Assembly: GCA_036504075.1 (NCBI GenBank)
Contig: DASXVX010000041.1
Location: forward strand, 31,770-95,769
Reading direction: 5' to 3'
Length of the DNA stretch: 64,000 bases
DNA from: DASXVX01 sp036504075
Lineage (GTDB): Bacteria; Bacillota; Sulfobacillia; Symbiobacteriales; Symbiobacteriaceae
Shown here: piece after piece, positions 8,454 through 17,506 of the stretch
How the letters are laid out: the number at the start of each line of letters is the position of its first letter
Position numbering within the stretch: the first letter of the stretch is position 1
Notes under the pieces: model-generated
Databases searched by the model: none
What the model was told of the DNA's origin: nothing
Seen by the model: the letters and a program-made list of their open reading frames with translations, nothing else
Translations under genes and position numbers: made by a program

Positions 8454-8963
8454 TTGATAAGACAGCCGCTTCGCGCCTGGCTGACGGCGCTCAGTATCGT
8501 CTGCCTGCTGGCGGGATGCGCTTCTTCCGGTAGCCCGGGCGAGGACGAGATGGGTCCGAAGTACCAGGGGCCCCTGCCCGCAATTGCAGTTGTCCCGCCA
8601 CAATCCAGCAATCCGGCCTGCCGTCAGGGCGACCCGCTCGCCAAGGTCTATCACCCGCAGCGCCTGCAGGTCATTCAGCGCTGCGCCCTGGTCACGGGGA
8701 CCGTCACCCGGATTCGGCACGAGGCCGATGGGGATGATCACGTCTCGGTAAAGCTGGATGCAGCTTACGCGAACCTGATCAATGCGCGTAACCGGACGGC
8801 TCAGGCGGGTGCGCTGGTGGCGGAGATTATTCCGGCCGACCAGGCCACCGTGAAAGCGCCCCGGGTTGGGGACCGGGTGGAGCTTGTCGGTCCGTATGTG
8901 CTCGACCGGGACCACGGCTGGCTGGAGATTCACCCGGCTTGGGGCCTTCGTGTCATCAAGTGA
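8454..8963 (+). CDS. Putative lipoprotein of unknown function
   Basis: A 169-residue exported protein with a classic lipobox (VCLLAGC, Cys about residue 21) after a short positively charged and hydrophobic leader, so it should be lipid-anchored on the outer face of the membrane. The mature part contains VTGTVTRIRHEADGDDHVSV and VGDRVELVGPYVLDRDHGW, which read like a small beta-barrel domain similar in outline to the DUF3465-like protein upstream. A TTG at 8454 is the preferred start because AGGAGGT is correctly spaced before it; a GTG three codons earlier overlaps the ribosome binding site. A 30-bp stretch of this gene (8873-8902) recurs exactly at 14169-14198. No function can be assigned. 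Confidence 0.75.
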   Translation: MIRQPLRAWLTALSIVCLLAGCASSGSPGEDEMGPKYQGPLPAIAVVPPQSSNPACRQGDPLAKVYHPQRLQVIQRCALVTGTVTRIRHEADGDDHVSVKLDAAYANLINARNRTAQAGALVAEIIPADQATVKAPRVGDRVELVGPYVLDRDHGWLEIHPAWGLRVIK

Positions 8964-9066
8964 GGCGGCAGTTGCGGGAAAACCGGGTGCTCAAGGCAGC
9001 CAGTAGTGACCCCACCTGCACTTCGAGGTACGCCAGGATGGTGGGCCGGTAGATCCGCTGGGGTAT

Positions 9067-9096
9067 TTGACTGGGTCCGGTTTTGCTGCCTATACT
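9067..9096 (+). promoter_or_regulatory. Sigma-A-type promoter of the Uma2 gene
   Basis: TTGACT at 9067-9072, an 18-base spacer and TATACT at 9091-9096. It lies 37 bases before the GTG start chosen for the nuclease gene and argues against the earlier ATG at 9083, which would fall inside the promoter. Confidence 0.65.
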
Positions 9097-9133
9097 AAAG
9101 GCACAGGAAACTAGCGGCAAGGGAGGGGTGTCC

Positions 9134-9685
9134 GTGTCGATGCCAGGTCCTCGCTTTACTTACGAGGACTACAAACTCTTGCCCGAAGACAAGCGCTGCG
9201 AGATCGTTGAGGGGGATCTGCTCATGACGCCGTCACCGATCTTCCGCCATCAGGTGGTCCTGAAGCGCCTGATGATGAGACTGGGAGCGTTCGTGGACGC
9301 GGGCGGTCTCGGTGAAGTAGTGAGCGCACCTATGGATGTGGTGCTGTCCGCGGAAAATGTGGTCCAGCCCGACCTGCTGTTCATCTCTCAGGAGCGGATG
9401 AACATTGTAGATCCCATGGGTCCGGTGAACGGCGCTCCGGACCTCACGGTGGAGGTCCTGTCCCCTTCTACCTCCGGCCGGGACCAGATCCTCAAGCGCA
9501 AGCTCTACGCGAAGTACGGCGTGCGCGAGTACTGGGTCGTCGACCCCGACGGTCGCACGGTGGAAGTCCTGACCCAGTCGTCTACCGGCCTGGAGACCTA
9601 CCGGGTTTTCCCGGTCGGGTCCGTGCTGACCTCGCCACTGCTGCCCGGACTCGCCATTCCTGTGGCTGATCTGTTCCTGTCCTGA
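9134..9685 (+). CDS. Uma2-family (DUF820) putative endonuclease
   Basis: A 183-residue protein of the Uma2 family, a PD-(D/E)xK nuclease-like fold found in many copies in some GC-rich and cyanobacterial genomes. Visible motifs: FTYEDYKLLPEDKRCEIVEG near the N-terminus, VVQPDLLFIS, PDLTVEVLSPST with the acidic and glutamate residues of the core, then RKLYAKYGVREYWVVDPD. GGGAGGGG precedes the GTG at 9134; an in-frame ATG two codons on is the alternative. The gene stands alone between its own promoter and terminator. Its biological role is not established; the family is sometimes linked to mobile or defence DNA. Confidence 0.85.
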   Translation: MSMPGPRFTYEDYKLLPEDKRCEIVEGDLLMTPSPIFRHQVVLKRLMMRLGAFVDAGGLGEVVSAPMDVVLSAENVVQPDLLFISQERMNIVDPMGPVNGAPDLTVEVLSPSTSGRDQILKRKLYAKYGVREYWVVDPDGRTVEVLTQSSTGLETYRVFPVGSVLTSPLLPGLAIPVADLFLS

Positions 9686-9708
9686 AGCCGGCCCCGCCCG
9701 GCAATTTC

Positions 9709-9745
9709 ACAAGCCCCGTGCCACATCCGGCACGGGGCTTGTTGC
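9709..9745 (+). terminator. Rho-independent terminator after Uma2
   Basis: Perfect stem ACAAGCCCCGTGCC / GGCACGGGGCTTGT with a six-base loop, ending in TT. Confidence 0.82.
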
Positions 9746-9868
9746 ATGGTTCAAAGCCGGTCAATCTGGTCCTTGACTTTGCCTTATCCCCCTCCGCCCA
9801 TTCCCGAAAGTTCGACGATCAGACTGCACTTTTTTTCTGATAATGATGTAGTTCTCCACAGTTTGATC

Positions 9869-9897
9869 TTGACTGCCAAGAACCTTTACTCTAGTAT
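9869..9897 (+). promoter_or_regulatory. Sigma-A-type promoter of the subtilisin gene
   Basis: TTGACT at 9869-9874, a 17-base spacer and TAGTAT at 9892-9897, in an AT-rich stretch that stands out from its surroundings. The start codon is 43 bases downstream. Confidence 0.65.
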
Positions 9898-9939
9898 AAA
9901 ATAAGTCGCAATTATCTTCGGTGCGAAGGAGGAAATCGA

Positions 9940-11607
<1,668 letters not shown>

Positions 11608-11616
11608 AACCCAAAA

Positions 11617-11652
11617 CGAAACGGCAAGCCACCAAGGGCTTGCCGTTTTCGC
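11617..11652 (+). terminator. Rho-independent terminator (ACGGCAAGCC family)
   Basis: Stem acggcaagcc / ggcttgccgt with a six-base loop and a TTTTC tail, 14 bases after the protease stop. The same stem recurs at 13305 and 46299. Confidence 0.85.
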
Positions 11653-11842
11653 GCCCCCAAACGCGGGGCTCCATGGGATGAACAGCCGAACGTCCAGCGA
11701 ACATGTAAGCGTAAATGAAACTTTCCCCGTCAGGTGCGTTTAATCTCCCAACGCGGGAAAAATTGGCAGGAGATTCCACGCTAAACCGATAATCCGGTAT
11801 GCAGCGGCACCGGTATCTGGGAAAACGTGGGGGTGGAGACCG

Positions 11843-13030
11843 TTGCGCCGGTCCCGAAAATGGCTGATCGGTTTTATGGCTGCGGTGCTGGCCTTGGCAG
11901 CCACCGTGCCCGGGGGTAGGGCTCATGCGGAACCGTTCCGGGTCTTCGTGAACGGCCAGGAAGTCACCAATTTTGATGTGTCGCCGTTTGAAGACACGCC
12001 CCGTGGGCGCCTGATGGTCCAGGTGCGACCCGTGCTGGAGGCCATGGGGTGCAAGGTGATTCAGTTTGTGCCCCGGAACGGCACCGTGGTTGTGGACGAC
12101 GCCTGCAACCGGACCGTGCCCCCGTCGCATCTCGTCCTGTACCCCCGTGATGAGAGCCCGGTGGTGCGCCTCCTGGACGGGTTCCACCAGTGGGCCGGGG
12201 CACCGGCATACCGGCTGGACGCCCGGGTGCGCTTCGTGAACGGGATGACCGTGGCGCCGGGCCGCCTCCTGGCTGACGCATTCAACTGCTACAGCTGGTG
12301 GGACCCGAGCGATTCCAGCCTGAACATCGACTGCGGTCGGCCGGCCGGGCTGCATCAAAACCTCTCAGCGGTGATGGCCACCCTCCGGCCGCGGCTGGCC
12401 GGCAGGGATTTCACCCTCGACATTCCGGACGGCGGCATTCCCATGTACCCGTCGTCGTGGTACATATACAACGACGTGGTCCGGGTAGCAAATGAGATCA
12501 TCCGGGCCGCGACGCGGAATTCGGCCGCACTGGTCGGCGTCGACTATGAAGATTGGAACGGTCGAGCCCGGCTCTACAACCGGCTAACCGGCCGGACGTT
12601 CGCGTACATCAAGGGCGACATGATCGTCTACCCGAACCTGTCCGTCGATGAGACAAACCGCCTGGCGGCGAAGATCCGCCGTGATTCCAATCTCCAGTCC
12701 GTGCTGGGCGGCCTCGGCGTTGCGACCGTCGTGCTGGTCCCGGGCATGGGTGAGATCGAACTCATTCACCTGGCGTCCGGCTTGCTGTCGGCAGCACTGT
12801 CCGCCGGCGCCCGGGACAAGATTGGCGACGCCGACGTCGACACAGTGAATCGGTGCGTCAATGAGTCGCAGCGGGCCATGCGGGCGCAGCGCCTGAACGA
12901 CGACGACGCTCAGGTGAGTGTTGCCACCCGGTTCGGGCATCTGATTCAGTGCATCCCGCGGTCCACCGGGGACCAGAACCTGGATTGGCAGGACTACATC
13001 GATCAAGGCGTGAACGGGGGTGTGTTCTAA
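11843..13030 (+). CDS. Exported protein with copper-amine-oxidase-N-like domain
   Basis: A 395-residue protein with a signal peptide (KWLIGFMAAVLALAATVPGG, cleavage near HAEP). Residues 30-130 look like a copper amine oxidase N-terminal-type domain, common in Firmicute surface proteins: FRVFVNGQEVTNF followed by VRPVLEAMGCKV and a second similar pass (VRFVNGMTVAPGRLLADAF). Six cysteines in the mature part could form disulfides. The middle shows a glycine-rich hydrophobic stretch (GVATVVLVPGMGEIEL) after residue 290. The start is a TTG with GGGGTGGAG upstream. It overlaps the small membrane protein gene downstream (TAATG). Function unknown; probably cell-surface associated. Confidence 0.72.
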   Translation: MRRSRKWLIGFMAAVLALAATVPGGRAHAEPFRVFVNGQEVTNFDVSPFEDTPRGRLMVQVRPVLEAMGCKVIQFVPRNGTVVVDDACNRTVPPSHLVLYPRDESPVVRLLDGFHQWAGAPAYRLDARVRFVNGMTVAPGRLLADAFNCYSWWDPSDSSLNIDCGRPAGLHQNLSAVMATLRPRLAGRDFTLDIPDGGIPMYPSSWYIYNDVVRVANEIIRAATRNSAALVGVDYEDWNGRARLYNRLTGRTFAYIKGDMIVYPNLSVDETNRLAAKIRRDSNLQSVLGGLGVATVVLVPGMGEIELIHLASGLLSAALSAGARDKIGDADVDTVNRCVNESQRAMRAQRLNDDDAQVSVATRFGHLIQCIPRSTGDQNLDWQDYIDQGVNGGVF

Positions 13031-13263
13031 TGCGGACCTACACGCCGCTGGGGCGGTATCTGGCGCCCGCACTGGCGGCCGCATACGTGGCCTGCCTGGT
13101 GTGGGGCCTGCTCCGCCTGCGGCCCTGGCCGTTCATCCTGGCGCTGGGATGCGGCATTCTGGTGTCGCCGCGACGGCCGGTGCAGCTTGTGGTCATCGGC
13201 TTGACGATCGCGGCCGCGCTGGTGTCAATCTGGCTGCACCCGGCACCTGTTCTCTGGCAGTAG
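13030..13263 (+). CDS. Small membrane protein, unknown function
   Basis: A 77-residue protein with two to three closely spaced hydrophobic segments (LAPALAAAYVACLVWGLL, PFILALGCGILVS, LVVIGLTIAAALVSIWL). Its ATG shares one base with the stop codon of the exported protein upstream (TAATG), so the two are translationally coupled and may act together, for example as a surface protein and its membrane partner. No family is recognised. Confidence 0.65.
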   Translation: MRTYTPLGRYLAPALAAAYVACLVWGLLRLRPWPFILALGCGILVSPRRPVQLVVIGLTIAAALVSIWLHPAPVLWQ

Positions 13264-13304
13264 ATCGCTCGCGAACCGCTTTGCAATCTTTCGCCCGCAA
13301 ACAA

Positions 13305-13340
13305 CGAAAACGGCAAGCCATTTCCGGCTTGCCGTTTTCG
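13305..13340. terminator. Bidirectional Rho-independent terminator
   Basis: Perfect 15-base stem cgaaaacggcaagcc / ggcttgccgttttcg with a six-base loop, A-rich on one side and T-rich on the other, between convergent genes. Its flank tggcatcNaatccgtgt is shared with the terminator at 46299. Confidence 0.85.
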
Positions 13341-13377
13341 CTTGGCATCCAATCCGTGTTTCGCCCCGCACGGAACG

Positions 13378-13932
13378 CTACTGCTTGCCCTGCTCCGTCG
13401 GCGCCTGGGCTGCTGCGCTCTTGGCGGTCGCTGCCGCCGGGGTCGGCTCATCGCTGGAACCGCTCTTCGCCCGGCCCTTCCGCTTCGGCAACCCCGTGCC
13501 AATGTTGATCAGGAAGCACGCCTTGCCCTTGGCGTCCGTGCCGGGCTTGAACGCGCAGGACAGCGTCGTGTTGGGCCTCATCGCCGGATTATCCTTGAAC
13601 ACCCCGCCCAGGTGAAAGATCAGCGTGTTCCCGCTGACCCGCAACGGCATGGAGCCCACGGTTTCCATCTGCGAGAGGTACATCCCGACGATGCCCAGTG
13701 CAACGTTGGCGCCGAAAGTAACATGCAGGTTCTCCAGGGGAATGGACTGCTCCCCGGCGCTCGTCCGGACCTGATCCGTGGCGCCCGTGTTGCTGGAGGC
13801 GTAGCCGGACTTCCGCACCGTTACCAGGGGGTCCTCGCGCAGGGCGCCGCCGGAAACCAGGAAGGTGCTGGTCACCGGCTCCAGGGAGATACCGACCTCT
13901 ACGTTGGGCTGATTCTCGTTCGCTCGTACCAC
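13378..13932 (-). CDS. Conserved-looking protein of unknown function
   Basis: A 184-residue protein without signal peptide or membrane segment. The core alternates short polar and hydrophobic stretches typical of a beta-rich fold (VEVGISLEPVTSTFLVSGG, LIFHLGGVF, TLSCAFKPGTDAKGKACFL), then ends in a basic and alanine-rich tail (LPKRKGRAKSGSSDEPTP). The GTG at 13932 is chosen because CGGAGG lies 8-9 bases upstream; the frame is open for 35 more codons without a start site. It converges on the membrane-protein gene across a shared terminator. No family is recognised and no function is proposed. Confidence 0.6.
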   Translation of the reverse strand: MVRANENQPNVEVGISLEPVTSTFLVSGGALREDPLVTVRKSGYASSNTGATDQVRTSAGEQSIPLENLHVTFGANVALGIVGMYLSQMETVGSMPLRVSGNTLIFHLGGVFKDNPAMRPNTTLSCAFKPGTDAKGKACFLINIGTGLPKRKGRAKSGSSDEPTPAAATAKSAAAQAPTEQGKQ

Positions 13933-14129
13933 TTGTATACGCCTCCGATTATTTTGTCCAGCGGTTCTTCGTACAATTATGTAACATGCTGGCATTAACA
14001 ACTTTAACATGGGAATGGCGGCAATGTCAATATACATTGAAAATTACATTTTATATCAAGTCCCGAAGGAAAAGCCCGGCTGCCCCCTCGATGGAAGGCA
14101 CCGGGCGGCGATGGCGGCATCTGGCACGA

Positions 14130-14232
14130 CGGGCTGGGGCTTATCCGAGACTGCCCGCGGATTGGAAGCCGGGTGGAGCTTGTCGGTCCGTATGTGCTGG
14201 GCCGGGACGATGTCGGAGCCAACCGGCGGCTT
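14130..14232 (+). pseudogene. Remnant of a paralogue of the lipoprotein gene at 8454
   Basis: Bases 14169-14198 are identical to 8873-8902 inside the lipoprotein gene. Read in the same frame the remnant gives RIGSRVELVGPYVLGRD, against VGDRVELVGPYVLDRD in the intact gene. The frame runs into the ~400-bp repeat (copy A) and stops. No start codon or leader is present, so this is a gene scrap truncated at the repeat boundary. Confidence 0.6.
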
Positions 14233-14620
14233 TTGTAGAACGGAAAAAGCCGTCGAAGGCGGCCTAACGGCTTTGAACGATTCCCAACGGTACCCAACGA
14301 TACCCAACGATACCGAGCGATCGCAAAAACTCGCGAACGAAGGCCGCAGCGACATGAAAATAGCCCGCGCACACGAGGAAAGAAAACCCGCCGGATTAAC
14401 GCCGGCGGGCTTTTGCAGTGCTTGGAAGGGGGCGGTTGCGGGTAATAGGCATGTGAAGCGAAAGTCAGGCGCAGTCGACAAAACGAAGGGTTTGAACGCA
14501 AAACGAAGGCTTCCAACGCTAACGAACGGCTTTGAACGATAGAAAACGATCGCGAAAACGATTCGAAGCAATAATTAGCATTTGGACGAAATCGGAAAGG
14601 AGCGCCGGGCGGCGGTAAGC
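14224..14620. repeat. ~400-bp dispersed repeat, copy A
   Basis: One of three full copies (also 23441-23823 and 41219-41631). The copies share the order: CGGCGGCTTTTG-GAACGG, AAGCCGTCGAAGGCGG, a run of AACGA-containing units, the hairpin CCCGCCGG-NN-TAACGCCGGCGGG with a T tail, GCAGTGCTTGGAAGGGGGCG, a second run of AACGA/AACGC units, then TAATTAG and a GGACGAAATCGG end. The plus strand is purine-rich. The hairpin would act as a terminator in either direction. Copy A fills most of the gene-free stretch 13933-14574 and its right end encodes the C-terminus of the minus-strand gene at 14575-14877. Confidence 0.85.
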
Positions 14621-14877
14621 GTCCACAGTGCATTGGCGACCGGCGGGCGGGCTATCTGTGCTTCAGTTGCCATGCCAGACATGCGCTCATCCAGCCTGTC
14701 GACTGCTTCCTTGATCAAGTCCGTTCGGGAAGTCAAGGCCCGCATTCCCGCGGCCAACTCTGCCTGCCCCTCCCACAGTTGCGTCTGGGTCGCCAGTAGC
14801 TGCGTCTGGGTCGCCAGCAGCTTCTCCAACAGTCCTTCCAGGCGCTGCAGGCGCTCGTCAAGCCCGCATTCGTCCAT
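14575..14877 (-). CDS. Small coiled-coil protein
   Basis: A 100-residue protein, mostly one amphipathic helix: LQRLEGLLEKLLATQTQ, the heptapeptide LLATQTQ nearly duplicated, then LIKEAVDRLDERMSGM. Such short coiled-coil proteins are common in Firmicutes and usually uncharacterised. AGAGGTGAG lies before the ATG at 14877. The last dozen residues (ARRSFPISSKC) are encoded inside repeat copy A; the same peptide ending is found in the unrelated gene at 23787-24041, where copy B supplies it. The native C-terminus was therefore probably replaced when the repeat arrived. Expression cannot be judged. Confidence 0.55.
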   Translation of the reverse strand: MDECGLDERLQRLEGLLEKLLATQTQLLATQTQLWEGQAELAAGMRALTSRTDLIKEAVDRLDERMSGMATEAQIARPPVANALWTLTAARRSFPISSKC

Positions 14878-14951
14878 GCGCCTCACCTCTCTCTGTGACT
14901 TCACGCTCCATGTTACCACTGCGGATGCTTCTGGCGGAAGGACAAAACAGT

Positions 14952-15016
14952 CGGTCGGAAACGGGAAAAGCCGTCTAAGGCGGCCGAACGGCTTTGAACA
15001 AAGGCCGCAGTGGGAT
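14952..15016. repeat. Partial, internally deleted copy of the ~400-bp repeat
   Basis: Carries the element's GGAAAAGCCGTC-AAGGCGGCC-AACGGCTTTGAAC segment joined to AAGGCCGCAG, skipping the AACGA units that separate these in copy A. It lies in the 281-base gap before the alcohol dehydrogenase gene. Confidence 0.6.
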
Positions 15017-15159
15017 TTTTCGCCTCGCTTCTGGCAATCAACGAAAGACAAAGGTAGAATCTGCAATGGGGCGGGCACCTTCGGGCGGCCAAATGGGTGG
15101 CGGTTCCATGGACCCCCAGGACCCCCCAGCAAATCACCACACCAGGGAGGATGCCGCCG

Positions 15160-16200
15160 ATGAAAGCCGTGATCTATGACGCTTTTTCCGCCCCGCCCAT
15201 GATACGCCACCTGCCGGACCCGAGCCCCACGCCGGACGGCGTCGTCATCCGCGTCCGGGCAACCGGTCTGTGCCGCAGCGACTGGCACGGCTGGGTCGGC
15301 CATGATCCCGATATCAAACTGCCGCATGTCCCCGGCCACGAACTGGCCGGTGTGGTCGAGGCGGTGGGGAGCCGGGTGACCCGGTGGCGGCCAGGCGACC
15401 GGGTGACCGTGCCGTTCGTCGGCGGCTGCGGCCATTGCCCGGAATGCCGTTCCGGCAACCAGCAGGTCTGCGACAACCAGTTTCAGCCGGGCTTCACCCA
15501 TTGGGGCTCCTTCGCCGAATTCGTCGCGGTCGATTATGCCGATATCAACCTGGTCCGCCTGCCCGAAAGCGTGGATTTCGCCACCGCCGCCAGCCTGGGC
15601 TGCCGCTTCGTCACCTCCTTCCGGGCGGTGGTCGACCAGGGCCGCGTCACGGCCGGACAATGGGTGGCGGTGCATGGCTGCGGCGGTGTTGGCCTTTCGG
15701 CGATCATGATCGCCAGCGCGCTGGGGGCCAATGTGGTCGCCATCGACCTGACCGACGAGAAACTGGCCTTCGCCACCCAAATGGGCGCCGCCGCCACCGT
15801 CAACGCCAGCCGGACGGCCGACGTGGCGGAGGCCGTGCGCGAGATTACCGGCGGGGGCGCGCATGTCTCGCTCGACGCGCTGGGCCATCAGACCACCTGT
15901 TTCAACTCCATCAGTAGCCTGCGCAAGCGCGGGCGGCATATCCAGGTCGGCCTGATGACGGGCGAGCATGCCACGCCGAAAATCCCGATGGCCCGCGTGA
16001 TCGCGGCCGAGCTGGAGATCCTCGGCAGCCACGGCATGCAGGCCTGGCGCTACGACGCGGTGATGGCGATGCTGACCGCCGGGAAACTGGCGCCGGAAAA
16101 ACTGGTCGGCCAGACCATCAGCCTGGAACAATCGGTCGAGGCACTGATGAACATGGACCGTTTCGACGGCATCGGGGTCAAAGTGATTACGAGCTTTTGA
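15160..16200 (+). CDS. Zinc-dependent alcohol dehydrogenase (medium-chain)
   Basis: A 346-residue medium-chain dehydrogenase that oxidises an alcohol with NAD(P). The catalytic zinc site is seen as Cys in GLCRSDWHGW and His-Glu in VPGHELAGVVE. The structural zinc site has GGCGHCPECRSGNQQVC (four cysteines). The Rossmann motif is VHGCGGVGLSAIMIA. GGGAGG lies 10 bases before the ATG at 15160; the frame is open further up but without a better start. Base and codon choice (strong GC/GCC preference, few Firmicute-like codons) differ from neighbouring genes and resemble alphaproteobacterial genes, so transfer is possible. It stands alone, bordered by repeat fragments on one side and a structured gap on the other. 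Confidence 0.92.
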   Translation: MKAVIYDAFSAPPMIRHLPDPSPTPDGVVIRVRATGLCRSDWHGWVGHDPDIKLPHVPGHELAGVVEAVGSRVTRWRPGDRVTVPFVGGCGHCPECRSGNQQVCDNQFQPGFTHWGSFAEFVAVDYADINLVRLPESVDFATAASLGCRFVTSFRAVVDQGRVTAGQWVAVHGCGGVGLSAIMIASALGANVVAIDLTDEKLAFATQMGAAATVNASRTADVAEAVREITGGGAHVSLDALGHQTTCFNSISSLRKRGRHIQVGLMTGEHATPKIPMARVIAAELEILGSHGMQAWRYDAVMAMLTAGKLAPEKLVGQTISLEQSVEALMNMDRFDGIGVKVITSF

Positions 16201-16248
16201 GGCGCATTTCCGGTATAACATCAGGACACAGTGTGTAAAATGGATAAC

Positions 16249-16271
16249 GGGCACTCTCATTCGAGTGCCCG
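16249..16271 (+). other. Hairpin in the gap after the dehydrogenase
   Basis: Perfect nine-base arms CGGGCACTC / GAGTGCCCG with a short loop, without a T-run. Further pairing segments follow to 16360 (GCCGCC/GGCGGC and ACCGCT/AGCGG). It is a structured intergenic segment but matches no RNA family I recognise. Confidence 0.4.
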
Positions 16272-16363
16272 GGAGCCTCGGATGCCGCCTCATCTACCTG
16301 TCGGCGGCACCTGCAGGTCAGAGACCCGTGGTTACCGCTCTCGGTTAGCGGAGAATGCCAAGC

Positions 16364-16414
16364 ACAGCAAGCCCTGTCAGGTCTGTCGAGATCTGGCAGG
16401 GCTTGCTGTCTTTC
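16364..16414 (+). terminator. Rho-independent terminator
   Basis: Stem ACAGCAAGCCCTG / CAGGGCTTGCTGT with a 20-base loop, followed by CTTTCGTT. Located between the dehydrogenase and the convergent kinase-like gene. Confidence 0.7.
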
Positions 16415-16481
16415 GTTCGTCAAATGTCGACAGAGCCAGGCCGTTCAGCCGGCAACTGGCGCCGTTGATAAGTTCCTGATC

Positions 16482-17474
16482 TCACCGGCCGGCCGCCTGC
16501 AAGACCGCAGCTTCGATCTCGGGGTAGCGTCTGAATCGGACCGGGACCAGTCGATGCCACCGTTCAGCCGTCTGCTCCCAGTCCTGCATCCGGCGGTAAG
16601 GGCGGTCAAACCACCCGGACAGGAAGTTTGTCGAAGCGAGATGGCCATAACACAGAACGGCGGACAAGGCTCGCCATTCCGTTTCCGGCAGCGGGTTTTC
16701 CGACTGGTAACCGGCCACGAACCTTGCGATGGCGTCCACGCCGAGCGCCGACAAATGCAGGCCGGTGTCCAGGTCGTCCACCCAGAACCCCACCCTGCCG
16801 GCGCCGTCCGTCCAGTCCACCAGCGCGGCAACCTGCCCTTCCCGGTGGAAAAGGAGCTGTTCCACCCAGAAAGAGTTGAAGCAAGGCCCACGACGCCCGG
16901 GTACGGGCAACCGCTCATGGAAGTCCGCCGGGAGCGTTTGCAGCAGTGCGATCTGCTCTTCCAGCACCGCCTCTGCCACGCGGGCAAACGGTTCCGCGTG
17001 CTCACGATAGCGCTCCAGGGCCTGCCGGCACTGGGCCAGTGCCGTGTTGCGGCCGGCAAACGTGTACGAAGTGGACGCCTGCGACCCGGAAAGCCGGTGA
17101 AACCTCCCCAGCAAGGCGCCCATTGGCGTTGCGCAGCGAAGAGGCAGATCTCCCGGGTGATAGCACTCGCCGTCAACCCACTCGGTAACCTGGTATCGCT
17201 CACTCTCCACGAACGCGATCAGGTCCCCGGTATGGGCGGGTATGACGCGCGGAGCCGGAAACCCTTGGGCTCTCAGTGACTCAGACAATCGAAGCCCACG
17301 CAGCATGTCGTCCGTTTTGCGGGCTTTCCGCAGGAACCGCTTCGCGAACAGGCGGCCCTGGTCGGTCCAGATCGAGAAGCTCTCTTCCCAGATTCCAAAG
17401 TCAATGCGATCGGCACGATCCAGAACCAGTCCGTACGCGTGCGCCAGTGCCCTTGCCAGCCGCTCCACGGTCAT
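16482..17474 (-). CDS. APH-family phosphotransferase-like protein, probably catalytically dead
   Basis: A 330-residue protein with the aminoglycoside-phosphotransferase / CotS fold: FSIWTDQGRLFAKRF (nucleotide-binding lysine strand) near residue 40, YQVTEWVDGE hinge, and ALVDWTDGA in the place of the metal-binding DxD segment. The catalytic loop, normally H-G-D-x4-N, reads FNSFWVEQLLF here: the catalytic Asp is Ser and the Asn is Gln. That makes normal phosphotransfer unlikely, so it may be a pseudokinase. The ATG at 17474 follows GAGGGG. Only 32 bases separate it from the DUF3825 gene upstream, suggesting co-transcription. Spore-coat CotS-type relatives are an alternative reading of the family. 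Confidence 0.75.
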   Translation of the reverse strand: MTVERLARALAHAYGLVLDRADRIDFGIWEESFSIWTDQGRLFAKRFLRKARKTDDMLRGLRLSESLRAQGFPAPRVIPAHTGDLIAFVESERYQVTEWVDGECYHPGDLPLRCATPMGALLGRFHRLSGSQASTSYTFAGRNTALAQCRQALERYREHAEPFARVAEAVLEEQIALLQTLPADFHERLPVPGRRGPCFNSFWVEQLLFHREGQVAALVDWTDGAGRVGFWVDDLDTGLHLSALGVDAIARFVAGYQSENPLPETEWRALSAVLCYGHLASTNFLSGWFDRPYRRMQDWEQTAERWHRLVPVRFRRYPEIEAAVLQAAGR

Positions 17475-17506
17475 GCCCACCCCTCGACTTCATGTGCGAG
17501 CGCCCG

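Noticed and set aside
8961..9066. Minus-strand peptide IYRPTILAYLEVQVGSLLAA between the lipoprotein and Uma2 genes
   Set aside because: Looks protein-like but is very short, has no start and overlaps the promoter of the next gene.
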